Positions 11,360 through 20,079 of a stretch of DNA of 23,769 nucleotides are shown piece by piece. The notes beneath the pieces were generated by a model, which worked only from the letters and a program-made list of their open reading frames with translations, searched no databases and was not told the DNA's origin. The stretch's first letter is position 1; the number at the start of each line of letters is the position of its first letter. The stretch spans positions 1,913 to 25,681 of the forward strand of contig JADGJT010000331.1 of the NCBI GenBank assembly GCA_027604005.1. Reading direction: 5' to 3'. Position numbers and translations under genes: made by a program. The stretch is from Dinochytrium kinnereticum. Lineage: Eukaryota; Chytridiomycota; Chytridiomycetes; Chytridiales; Chytridiaceae.

Positions 11360-12137
11360 GGGTTTAATATACTTATATAGCACCCTCTTCAGTTTCGAGA
11401 ATTCATTGGGAATCTCGGCTCATCTGCCATAACAAAATGCGGCCCCCAAGTGTATGTTGAAAAGTGGCTGAAGCATGCAACAATATTCCCATAGCTGCTC
11501 AAATGCTTTTTTTGCGACTTTTAGTTGCAAGGTGGTAGGGTTCCAGTTAAGAAAGAATCTTGATGGCCTTTTCTTGTAGTATTGCTCCCACCACAATAAG
11601 CAGAGAGTGTAAACTCGTGTACCAAATACTTGCAGTTATCCAACGCAGCCGTAAGACCTGAAGTTCAATAAACATGGAGGTAAAATTCTTTATTCTTGGA
11701 GCGAGGCCGAAAGAGGCGTAGAAAACAACACCTAGAAGCACTAAGCTTCAGAGTAAATCTAATGTCTACACAACACCACTCAAAGTTCCCAATCTCATTC
11801 TCTCATCTCATTCAAGCATGACTACTCATGTCGTGAGTGCGTGCCATATACCTCTTCCAGAGGTCATGAGTCCTTGCCATTCAGTGCCTGACCTTCCCCT
11901 TCTCGTGGTTCCATCCATCATCAATCCTTCCTACGTCGCGTCTGTTCGTTAGCGACTATCCCTTCATGCGCGATTTCTAACACACATTCGTGTTAGATGT
12001 GTTAATAAATGTGTGTAAATGATATGAAGTGAATTATTAAAAACCTGCAATTCGTGAACGTGCAGTAGGGAGCCAGCCCAGGCAATCGCACCTGCGTGTC
12101 TTGACCAAGTCTTTACAGTTGTTGCACAAGCCAAAAC
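11360..12137. other. Long spacer between serine hydrolases A and B
   Basis: 778 nt with no convincing gene. A 64-codon minus-strand frame (11547-11741) reads like a hydrophobic helix but has no partner exons I can identify. Near 11980-12016 there is a 9-bp inverted repeat. An acceptor-like TTTACAG followed by TTGTTGCAC lies at 12110-12127 just before the start of gene B, and a similar string precedes gene C. Confidence 0.5.
11980..12016. repeat. Inverted repeat with 9-bp perfect arms upstream of serine hydrolase B
   Basis: ACACACATT at 11980-11988 and its exact reverse complement AATGTGTGT at 12008-12016 flank a 19-nt loop. The site is about 120 nt upstream of the gene B start codon. It could form a hairpin or bind a dimeric regulator. 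At this length in A/T- and GT-rich DNA it may also be chance. Confidence 0.45.
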
Positions 12138-14292
12138 ATGGAGGAACAGCAGCCCCTCCTCAACGACGAGCCAACGCCTCATCACTCTGAGCGACGCATC
12201 ACCAGCGACGTTGAGCAGCAACATCATCAACAGCAACGAAGGTTACGATCCTCCTCCCTGAATTTCCTCGACTGGCTTACGACACGGTCAGCCTCTCTCA
12301 ATAGGCGAGAATTAATAGGCCTTGTCTTCCTCGGAACTCTGGTCGGCACGCTACTCGCAACCTTTGCTATAAACGGGCTTTCTACTACTGAACCAAAAGG
12401 CGAGGTTAGCTATGCGGCGCTGACGAACGAGATTGAGATCTTGAGGAAGGAGTGGGAGATCGAAGGAGCTGTGATTGGTGTGGTGAGGGATGGTGTCCTG
12501 GAGTATGCGCAGGCGTTTGGTAGACGCAATTCTGCAGGAGATCCAGTAACATTGAAAACCCTTTTCGAAATAGGATCCAACACAAAGGTGGGCTTGAAAC
12601 GATTTATATTTTGAAAGACGTGGTGTGTTTTTGAACTGGCCCCCCTTGCAGGCATTTACCGCTGTAGCGATCGCTACTTTGGTTGAGAAAGGCAAACTCG
12701 ACTGGGAAACTCCTGTTTCTAAACTTTACCCTGGATTCGAGTTCAAGGATCCTATTGCCACAGAACGGGCCACCTTGATCGACCTTCTATCTCATCGAAC
12801 AGTGAGCAGTAGACTTTTAGTTGCATAAAGCTGTTTTTCTCCCCAATATTCCCCTAATTATAAATCTTTTTCATTAACTATATAGGGCCTCCCTCGGCAC
12901 GACTTGATGTACATGTGGAACAGCACCGGAGAAATCATCTCCCATATCAAGTACCTCGAGCCCAGTGCGCAATTCCGTGAAAAATACCAATACAGCAATT
13001 TGATGTTCGACACAGCTGGGACGCTCGCCGGCCGTATAAATGATGAAGGCTGGCAGTCACTGATTCAGAATAGTCTCTTGGAGCGGCTCGAGATGTTCCA
13101 CACATACACCAGTGCGCAAGTAGCCAAGGCCGATCCTGATGCATCTGAAGGCTTCATAAATGGAAAGGCTGTTGACCCTTTTGAAGATGTGATTTTGGAC
13201 CGTGGTCTTCCATCTGGTTCAATCGTGTCAGATATTTATGATTGTAAGGGTTACGTGGTTTTAGATTTCAAGCTTATTAACTATCCTTCCTATAGTATCA
13301 AAGTGGTTGGCTTTCTTTCAGTCGAAGGGTCTTACACTACATAACCGCAGAATTCTTTCAGAAGATTTTTTTGATAACTTCCTTTGGTATCCGCATACTC
13401 CAGTCCTAGCTGAGGCCCCTACTCGTACGTGTTATTCTTTTATCGGAATTTCTCTACATTCCTTTCGTTACTCATATATTTACTAACTTCCGAATGAAGT
13501 CACATTCAAGCCAGTCGAGCACCTGATATCATGTAAGAATCCTTTCACTTTCCTCTGTTACACTCAAACAGACTCGAAATGATTTTATATATCTAATCTA
13601 TTTTCTATATTAAGATGGTCTTGGATTCTCTCTCTCAATGTACCGCGGAAAACGTTTAATCTCTCATGGAGGTGCCACCTCAGGGTATATGTCCTACATA
13701 TCTACTCTTCCAAAGGAGAATATTTCCATAGCAATCCTCACGAACTCGATGATTCCTGTCCCAGAAATGATGGCGAAATATATTATAGATAGGTCCGTCT
13801 GTCACCATAATAATCTCATTATTAACTTATCAAATCAGAGTGGCCTTCCCAGACGAACCTCCTCTTGATTGGAATAAGGAGTACCGAGCAAGGGAAAGAA
13901 AATATAAGGCCGATGAGCAGTCCCGTGCCGATTCCTTTCAAGAGATGCGCGGAAAGAACAAGACCAGGCCTTCAGTTCCTTTTGAAGGCATTTCCGGTGT
14001 CTACGAAAACATTGCATACGGGAATCTCCTGTTGACTCCAAAGAATGGGCCGATAGATGATGGTGATGATATAGAATTCAACCTTTCCGTCGTGGGCCAA
14101 ACCCGCACCGAGTTCCGATTAAAGCACTGGGTGAATGATACCTTTGGAGCCTTTTCTTCATCTGATCAAGACCAGGAAACGCCTATTTTACTTGCATCTT
14201 TTTTGAAGGCGGAAGGTTCTGAGGAGTATTCTTCTCTTGAGATTGCACTGGAGCCTGCGGTGGCACCCATTGCTTTTGTTCGAAGCAAGTAG
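12138..14292 (+). CDS. Serine hydrolase B: membrane-anchored class C beta-lactamase-fold protein with DUF3471-like tail
   Basis: Seven exons: 12138-12587, 12652-12801, 12886-13243, 13296-13424, 13500-13532, 13615-13792, 13839-14292; 583 aa. Features: acidic dileucine E-Q-Q-P-L-L (residues 3-8); a Gln/His-rich cytosolic linker (about 27-33); transmembrane helix at about 59-81 (LIGLVFLGTLVGTLLATFAI); beta-lactamase domain with S147-N-T-K150, Y236-S-N238 and H391-G-G393, then SGY and a TLPKENISIAILTN strand; C-terminal DUF3471-like part (GVYENIAYGN ... LKHWVNDTFGAF). The first intron falls exactly after the codon of the catalytic Lys150. Exon 5 is only 33 nt. Exon lengths are identical to those of gene C downstream. 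Likely a type II membrane hydrolase of the endosome/vacuole, inferred from the sorting-type motif; the substrate is unknown. Confidence 0.92.
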
Positions 14293-14627
14293 ATGTTGAA
14301 ACTTTGGATGGTGTGTCTTGATATTGGCCCCGCTTATTTCTCTTAAAATCTTGCTTGATTTCATCCTCTTTAGTTTCCTCTTGTTGAGTTCACTTTGTTA
14401 GGAGACCGCAGCTATGCTGTCACAAAGTCCGGGTGTTTTTGATAAAGAAGGGAATAAAACTTCTGCCTCAGACCTGGATAATTAAATCAGATGCATAAAC
14501 ACCCCAGTATAAGTTTATCACTGATTGTATTGGAACCAGCAAAGTCAGACCAACAACTGTGTCTCAACCGAATCTTTCAGGTTGTTGCACGACATCTCCA
14601 GGGTATCGCGCACAACATCCGAAAACG
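14293..14627. other. Spacer between serine hydrolases B and C
   Basis: 335 nt. An in-frame ATG at 14559 could extend gene C by 23 residues, but gene B has nothing matching it, so the later ATG is preferred. TCTTTCAG followed by GTTGTTGCAC (14573-14590) closely matches 12110-12127 ahead of gene B. It may be part of the duplicated leader, perhaps an intron acceptor in the 5' UTR. Confidence 0.45.
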
Positions 14628-16783
14628 ATGGAAGAACAACAGCCTCTCCTCAAAGATGAGCCAACTCCTCACATCACGGAGCCCAGCAACACCAATGACA
14701 TCGAGCAGCAGCAACCTCAGCAGCAGCGAAGACCACGAAATTCCCCTCGTACATTCCTTAACTGGATCACACACACCTCTGTCTCCTTAAACCGCCGGGA
14801 GCTCATCGGTCTTATCTTCCTCGGAACTGTGGTTGTGACGTTGATTGTAACCTTTACGATTGATACTTTATCATCGGCTGAACCCAAGGGTGAGGTCAAC
14901 TACGCATCGTTGACAAACGAGTTGGAGCTGCTGAGGAAGGAGTGGGAGACTGAGGGTGCTGTTGTTGGGGTGGTGAGGGATGGTGTATTGGAATATGCTC
15001 AGGCATTTGGGAAGAAGAATGCTGCTGGGGATCCCGTGGGATTGAAGACCCTTTTCGAGATAGGATCCAACACAAAGGTGGTTATCTGATAGGATCTTGG
15101 GCCGAGCTTATAAAGCAATTTTACATCCAGGCATTCACGGCGATCTCAACGGCTATATTGGTTGAGAAAGGAAAGCTGGACTGGGAGACGCCTGTTTCAA
15201 AGCTTTATCCAGGCTTTGAGTTCAGGGACCCTATCGCGACTGAACGTGCGACCTTGATTGATATTTTATCTCATAGAACAGTTGAGTGCCAAATCTACAT
15301 TGCATCCATTTGTAGTTAACACCTTAAAATATCAAAACAACAGGGACTTCCTCGCCATGACCTAATGTTCGTCTGTAACAGCACAGAAGAAATCCTCACC
15401 CACATCAAGTACCTTGAACCAAGCGCGCAATTCCGAGAAAAATTCCAGTACAACAACTTGATGTACATGTTGGCAGGCACGATCGCCGGCCGAGTCAACG
15501 ACGAAGGATGGTTCTCTTTGATCCAGAACAGTCTTTTAGAGAGAATCGAGATGTTCCATACCTACACTCACGCTGTTGATTCCAAGAGTGATCCTGAAAC
15601 CTCTGAAGGTTTCATATCAGGGAAGCCGGTCAATGCGAATTTTTCCCTAATCTTAGAGAAAGTGGCTCCGGCCGGAGGTATTGTTTCGGATATATTGGAT
15701 GGTAAGTTTTGACGGATGGGTCGGTTGGTGACGAGTCACTTATAACTCTTTTCTTTTTCACAGTTGGGAAATGGCTGGCATTCCTTCAGGCCAAGGGCCT
15801 TACGACACATAACCGTAGAGTTCTTTCGGAAGAGGTTTTTGATAAACTGCTTTGGCATCCACACACTCCCATCGAAGCCGAAGCTAAGATGCGTAAGTAA
15901 TCTTTTTTTTCTCTCTCCAATGACTTGAATCCTATGCCTACTAATCTACCTCAAATAGGCACATTTAAACCAGTGGAGCATCTCTTGTCCTGTAAGCAAT
16001 CCGTCCAAACATTTCTTTACCAAAGAAATCGGTTTTGTTGACAAATATTTCCCCGTTTTCATTTTCAGACGGCCTCGGGTTCATTCTTTCCTCATACCGC
16101 GGAAAACGCATGGTCTCTCACGGTGGCGCAACCAACGGCTACATCTCTGAGATCCTCACCCTCCCAAACGAAAAGATCTCCGTCGCAGTTCTCACAAACG
16201 CTAACACTCGTTTCGCAAGTTTGGCATCGAGGCACGTCCTGGATCGGTAAGCTTCAAACGCAAAGTCCCGCCTTCACTCAAAATCCTAAACTCCTCCTCC
16301 TCCTCCTCCTCCTCCCCAACCCAAAAAAGTGTCGCTTTCCTAAGGCAGCCTGTGTTAGACTGGAACAAGGAATACCGTGCAGCCCAAGACTTTGACATCG
16401 AAAACCAACAGGCCGCTATTGAAGCCCTCCTGAAGCTCCGCGGCGAAAACAAGACCACCCCCTCCGTCCCCGTCACAGGGATCATTGGTCTTTATGAAAA
16501 CGCCGGATACGGCAAAATCAACGTTTCCGGCAAACCGACCGCATCCAACACCACTGAAGACCTCGACCTTGTTGTTAGGTTTGTCAGTCAACCTTCTATG
16601 GAGTTTCGGATCAAGCATTGGGTAAATGACACGTTTGGATTGTTTGCGGAGGAGTTGGGTGGTGGTGAGTACCCAGGGCTGCTTGCTTCTTTTTTTAAGG
16701 CGAATGGGTCGGAGGTGATGGAACGTTTTGAGATGCCTTTGGAGCCGAGTGTGGCACCTATCTCTTTTGTGAGGATTGACTAG
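14628..16783 (+). CDS. Serine hydrolase C: membrane-anchored class C beta-lactamase-fold protein with DUF3471-like tail
   Basis: Seven exons: 14628-15077, 15131-15280, 15344-15701, 15764-15892, 15959-15991, 16069-16246, 16330-16783; 583 aa. Each exon has the same length as its counterpart in gene B (450, 150, 358, 129, 33, 178, 454 nt), while the introns differ in length and sequence. Layout as in B: E-Q-Q-P-L-L at residues 3-8, a Gln-rich tail, transmembrane helix at about 59-81, S147-N-T-K150, Y236-N-N238, H391-G-G393 and a C-terminal DUF3471-like part (IGLYENAGYGK ... IKHWVNDTFGLF). The start chosen is the one aligned with gene B. The last intron contains a (TCC)n run. The three active-site motifs are intact, so a catalytic role is expected; the substrate is unknown. 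It is the last gene of the tandem array. Confidence 0.92.
16291..16315. repeat. (TCC)n microsatellite in the last intron of serine hydrolase C
   Basis: About eight CTC/TCC triplets in a row just before the acceptor at 16328-16329. It probably acts as the polypyrimidine tract of the 83-nt intron. Confidence 0.9.
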
Positions 16784-17253
16784 CATTATTGTTTGCCTTT
16801 TGTCAGAACTCAGATTCTTTAAACACTCATGTTTTTTATTGTTCTTTTTTGATTTTTACCGCTATTGATGGTTAATAAGCAATGTGCCTTTTTAGTCTGA
16901 TTTTTGTGGTGAATCAATTGTAATTAAAATGCCAGTTGGTTTCTCATATGCTGTGGGCATTGACGCTGTACAGTTGAACTTCCAACGGGTTAAGGAAGGG
17001 ATTTTAAGATCTTGTTGTAGATACTCACTTTAAGCCATTTTGGGGAAACAAAAAGAAAGGATGCAAGAATTCCAGCCTGTTGAGACGAAAACACTCTTTA
17101 TTATTCTTTGACTCTATCGTCGCGAAGGCACTGACGCTACAGTATATACAATCCCACACATACATCTACAACGGCGTATCCATCATAACTACTTTTACAA
17201 AGCACACCAAAACGAAGCTACCCCATCACCAAACCCTCAAAAACACACCACCA
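16784..17253. other. Spacer between convergent gene ends
   Basis: 470 nt between the stop of serine hydrolase C (plus) and the stop of the minus-strand hypothetical gene. The first part is T-rich, as expected of 3' regions; from about 17160 it becomes A/C-rich and low in complexity. No gene is seen. Confidence 0.5.
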
Positions 17254-18720
17254 TCACCCCCAAAAAATAAAATACACCGCCAAGCAAAACACCTGTTCAC
17301 CCCACCCCTCCACCCCCCGTGCCCCCCCCACACCACACCAAAAAACCCACCCCCCACCCCTCTCCTCCAAACCCCACCTCCCACTCTCCAGTTTCCCAGC
17401 AGACCGGTGCATCGAAAGAGGAATGGGAGCCACGTCACGATGGGAAAGAAGGTGGTCGTCGTCAGAGGTTTCAGAAGAACGGGGTGACGCGTCGGAGAGG
17501 GTTGAGAAGAAGGTTAGGAGGGAATTTCGGAACTGTCGTGTGGAGCTGGAGGCTGTTGAGGGGGTCAGGGAGGATGTGTCTGAGGTTGTGGTGTCGTTTG
17601 AGGTGGGGGTGATGGCGTCTGGATCGATTATGAAGGGTGTTTGGACGGTGGGGTCCCGAGAAAAAGCTGATGAAGCATCATGTCTCGTTGACGTGGTGGG
17701 GTAGGCGGTGGTGATGGAGATTGGTTTGGTCGCATCTGCCGAGTTTCGAGAGAAAGTGGCGGACAAACCGCCTTCGCGTAGTGATCTCGTTGACGTTAAT
17801 GATGCGGACAAAGCGCCTTCGCAAAGTGATCTCGTTTCCGTCAAGGATGGTGTTGAGTCGGCAGCTGACAGTGGCGTGTCCAACTTCAACCTCCTTTCCG
17901 AAACCTCACCTTCCGAGCCTGCACCACGCACAACCCCACAACAATTATCCCGTTCACCATCACCAACCACACTCCAACCACGTCGCCGACACTCCCCCAG
18001 TGGCTCTCCGACGCCTTCCACAAGACTCACAGGAGTGGGATGCCGCCACGGCGTCGACCCATCCTCATCGTCAGTGACCGTCGACACAAGCACCTTCATC
18101 AAACTCTGCGGGGGTGAAATTGCCTCAATCGGTGTGGTCGGCAGGTTGCAGAGACGAGGTGGTGGTTCTAGGAGGTTGGTTTGAATCCGTGGTGGTTTGA
18201 CTGTCCGGGTTGTCGTTGGTTTGTGATCATCATCATCGTGACGACCCGTCGTTCCATGATTCGCCGCACCCTCGTCCTCGTCGTGACGGTTGTATCGACC
18301 CGCCGTTCCATGATTCCCCTCACTCTGATCCTCATCGTAAGGGTTGCATCGACCCTCCACAACGCGCTTCACCTCACTCCGCATACCCACATCACAAATG
18401 CTGAATCGGCCTTCCGCAACATGATCCACCCCATCCTCATAGCAAGCGTCCTCCGCGACGAGGCGAGAGGCAAGTTTTCGATCCCCGTCGTGAAGGCTAC
18501 ATCGACCCCCCACAACGCACTTCACCTCATCATGATGCTCATTGAAACATTGACGCTCTTCACAACCACGCGTCATATGCAGCTCATCATCGTCCACCAC
18601 GACACCACCAGCACCAAAATCATCGATGGACAAAGGCTCACCACTCGAATAACACTCCAGGATCTCGTCAACCTCTTGGTCGTTGTCTGAAGTGCAGGTG
18701 GATTGGGTGGGTTCGGCCAT
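17254..18720 (-). CDS. Hypothetical low-complexity, repeat-containing protein
   Basis: Uninterrupted 488-codon frame from ATG at 18720 to TGA at 17254, with no recognised family. The N-terminus is acidic (Asp/Glu-rich). Residues about 71-165 hold roughly 18-aa degenerate repeats of the form G-R-[CFY]-[SN]-x-x-D-x-D (starting near residues 72, 104, 123, 141 and 159). A second repeat, S-L-T-x-T-R-S-L-x-E-G-x-L-S-A, is present twice at a 15-aa period (DNA 17759-17848). The C-terminal half is Ser/Thr-rich and likely disordered. The last about 45 residues are Gly/Trp-rich, encoded by G-rich DNA, and could instead be intron or 3' UTR. The plus strand also has open frames here because of the skewed, low-complexity sequence, so the coding strand is favoured but not proven. 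No transmembrane helix or signal peptide is evident. Confidence 0.5.
   Translation of the reverse strand: MAEPTQSTCTSDNDQEVDEILECYSSGEPLSIDDFGAGGVVVDDDELHMTRGCEERQCFNEHHDEVKCVVGGRCSLHDGDRKLASRLVAEDACYEDGVDHVAEGRFSICDVGMRSEVKRVVEGRCNPYDEDQSEGNHGTAGRYNRHDEDEGAANHGTTGRHDDDDHKPTTTRTVKPPRIQTNLLEPPPRLCNLPTTPIEAISPPQSLMKVLVSTVTDDEDGSTPWRHPTPVSLVEGVGEPLGECRRRGWSVVGDGERDNCCGVVRGAGSEGEVSERRLKLDTPLSAADSTPSLTETRSLCEGALSASLTSTRSLREGGLSATFSRNSADATKPISITTAYPTTSTRHDASSAFSRDPTVQTPFIIDPDAITPTSNDTTTSDTSSLTPSTASSSTRQFRNSLLTFFSTLSDASPRSSETSDDDHLLSHRDVAPIPLSMHRSAGKLESGRWGLEERGGGWVFWCGVGGARGVEGWGEQVFCLAVYFIFWG
17759..17848. repeat. Two tandem copies of a 45-nt repeat
   Basis: Unit 1 (17759-17803) and unit 2 (17804-17848) both begin GCGGACAAA and share GCCTTCGC and AGTGATCTCGTT, differing at a few positions. 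The length is a multiple of three, so it encodes a repeated 15-aa block in the minus-strand protein. Confidence 0.85.
18226..18507. repeat. Degenerate tandem repeats of about 54-57 nt
   Basis: Copies around CCCGTCGTTCCATGATTC and CCCGCCGTTCCATGATTC (18247-18318) recur at about 54 nt, with weaker copies to the right up to about 18507. They correspond to the Gly-Arg-x-x Asp/Glu-rich repeats of the minus-strand protein. Copy number is approximate because the outer units are diverged. Confidence 0.65.
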
Positions 18721-20079
18721 TCAATTGTAGGAGCACAGGTGAGATGGATGGTTGAAATCGAAAGAAGGAGAGGGGAAAAGAGAGCGATGTTCTTGGCTGT
18801 CCGTTTTTTTCCATTTTTTTTTTAAGGGAGGGGATAGATGGGACGTCATTGGGGATGTCTCCCACACCACTCTGGACCTTTTTGTTTCACGACGGAAACG
18901 TTGTTGAGTTAACCAAAACCTCCAACACGAAAACAAAAGTAAAAGAAAAGACGCGTTAAGAGTCTTCCATCCTCAACCGGTCAAAACGCATGCAACCGAA
19001 CCATCAAGCCATAAACCCCTCATTACTGGTAACCTAGCTTAACATCATTGACTCAAAATCAACCCCACCAAATCACGATCACCAACAACAAAAAAAAAAA
19101 AAAAACAACAGCCGAACATACCCCCACAACCCCCCCAACGGCCCAAATCTAATCCAAGTATTTCCTCAAGAAAAACAAGAGAGAGAAAAGATCAAGTGGA
19201 AGGTAAGAGCCCTCCAACACGTTGAAAAAAACCATGTCGCAAAAACCAAAAAAAAAAAAAAGAAACCAAAAAAAAGGCAAACAGATCAAAATCGAGCGTG
19301 ACTCCGATGGACCGCAAAACAAAAAAAAAAAAAGAAGAAAAAAACGGAAAAGCGTAGATCAACGAAGCGTGACTCCCTTCCACAAAAGCGCACCATTCAA
19401 GATTCAGATTCGGGATGATGATGATGTGTGTGTGTCTGCTTCTGTTTTTGTTTTTATTTTCTTTCAGATCCCTCCCTCCCCATTTTAGTTGCGGAAAAGG
19501 TCAGAGTGACTCGTTTTGAGTGATGGATTGTGCAGGCGATCCGATGGAGAAAGAAGGACGAAATCAGAATTGATTGCATGGGGGGTTTTTTATTTTATTT
19601 GGCAACACCAGATCAACCTTACTCACTCCTCCTTCTTTAAAATGAGAACTTGAGTATCTTCGTTGGCCACGATTGATTGGGTTATCTAAAGGCAAAAAGG
19701 TGGGCACTTTTTTCTTTGCATCGAGCAAGAGGTTTAAGTAGCAAGGTTGTTCTGAATGATATTATTATTATTATGATGGGAATAAAGAAGAAGCATAAAA
19801 TAATAATAATAATAAAAAAATACGCTGCCACTTGTTAGATAGTTGTAGAGTTGTTTCTTTTTTTTTGTACAAGAGCGATAATTAAAAAAAAGAAAAGGTG
19901 CAATAATGAACAAAAAAAATGCTTTTTGGACGGCCATAATGAAACCACGAAAAAACAAAAACGATAAGGGTCAAGGAGGGGAAGGGGTGCGCAGCAATCC
20001 ACAATACATGATAAAGAAGAAGAAAAAAAGGTACCCAGTACTCATCACAATAAAAAAAAAAAAGAGCAACGCTGGTGAT
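18721..20079. other. A/T-rich and purine-rich spacer with microsatellites
   Basis: 1359 nt between the two minus-strand genes. It contains long A runs (for example 19089-19105, 19250-19261, 19321-19333), purine-rich blocks and TAA/ATT triplet runs. Open frames here are only poly-Lys or poly-Phe reading of these runs. It should include the promoter of the hypothetical gene at its left end and the 3' end of the cyclin-like gene at its right end. Confidence 0.6.
19761..19815. repeat. ATT/TAA triplet microsatellites
   Basis: An ATT run at 19761-19774 and a TAA run at about 19798-19815, separated by about 23 nt. The two runs are complementary in sense (ATT versus AAT), so they could pair as a weak hairpin. 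Confidence 0.8.

Noticed and set aside
11547..11741. 64-codon minus-strand hydrophobic frame
   Set aside because: It reads like a membrane helix, but no adjoining exons, homologous motif or good start context could be found.
14559..14627. Upstream in-frame ATG of serine hydrolase C adding 23 residues
   Set aside because: The paralogue B aligns from the later ATG (MEEQQPLL), and the extra stretch includes a string that matches non-coding leader DNA of B.
17319..18690. Several plus-strand frames of 60-170 codons overlapping the hypothetical minus-strand gene
   Set aside because: They arise from the skewed low-complexity sequence, lack repeats in phase with any protein pattern, and are shorter than the 488-codon frame.
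19222..19488. Lys-rich 88-codon plus-strand frame and its Phe-rich minus-strand mirror
   Set aside because: Pure translation of A/T runs; no gene-like features.
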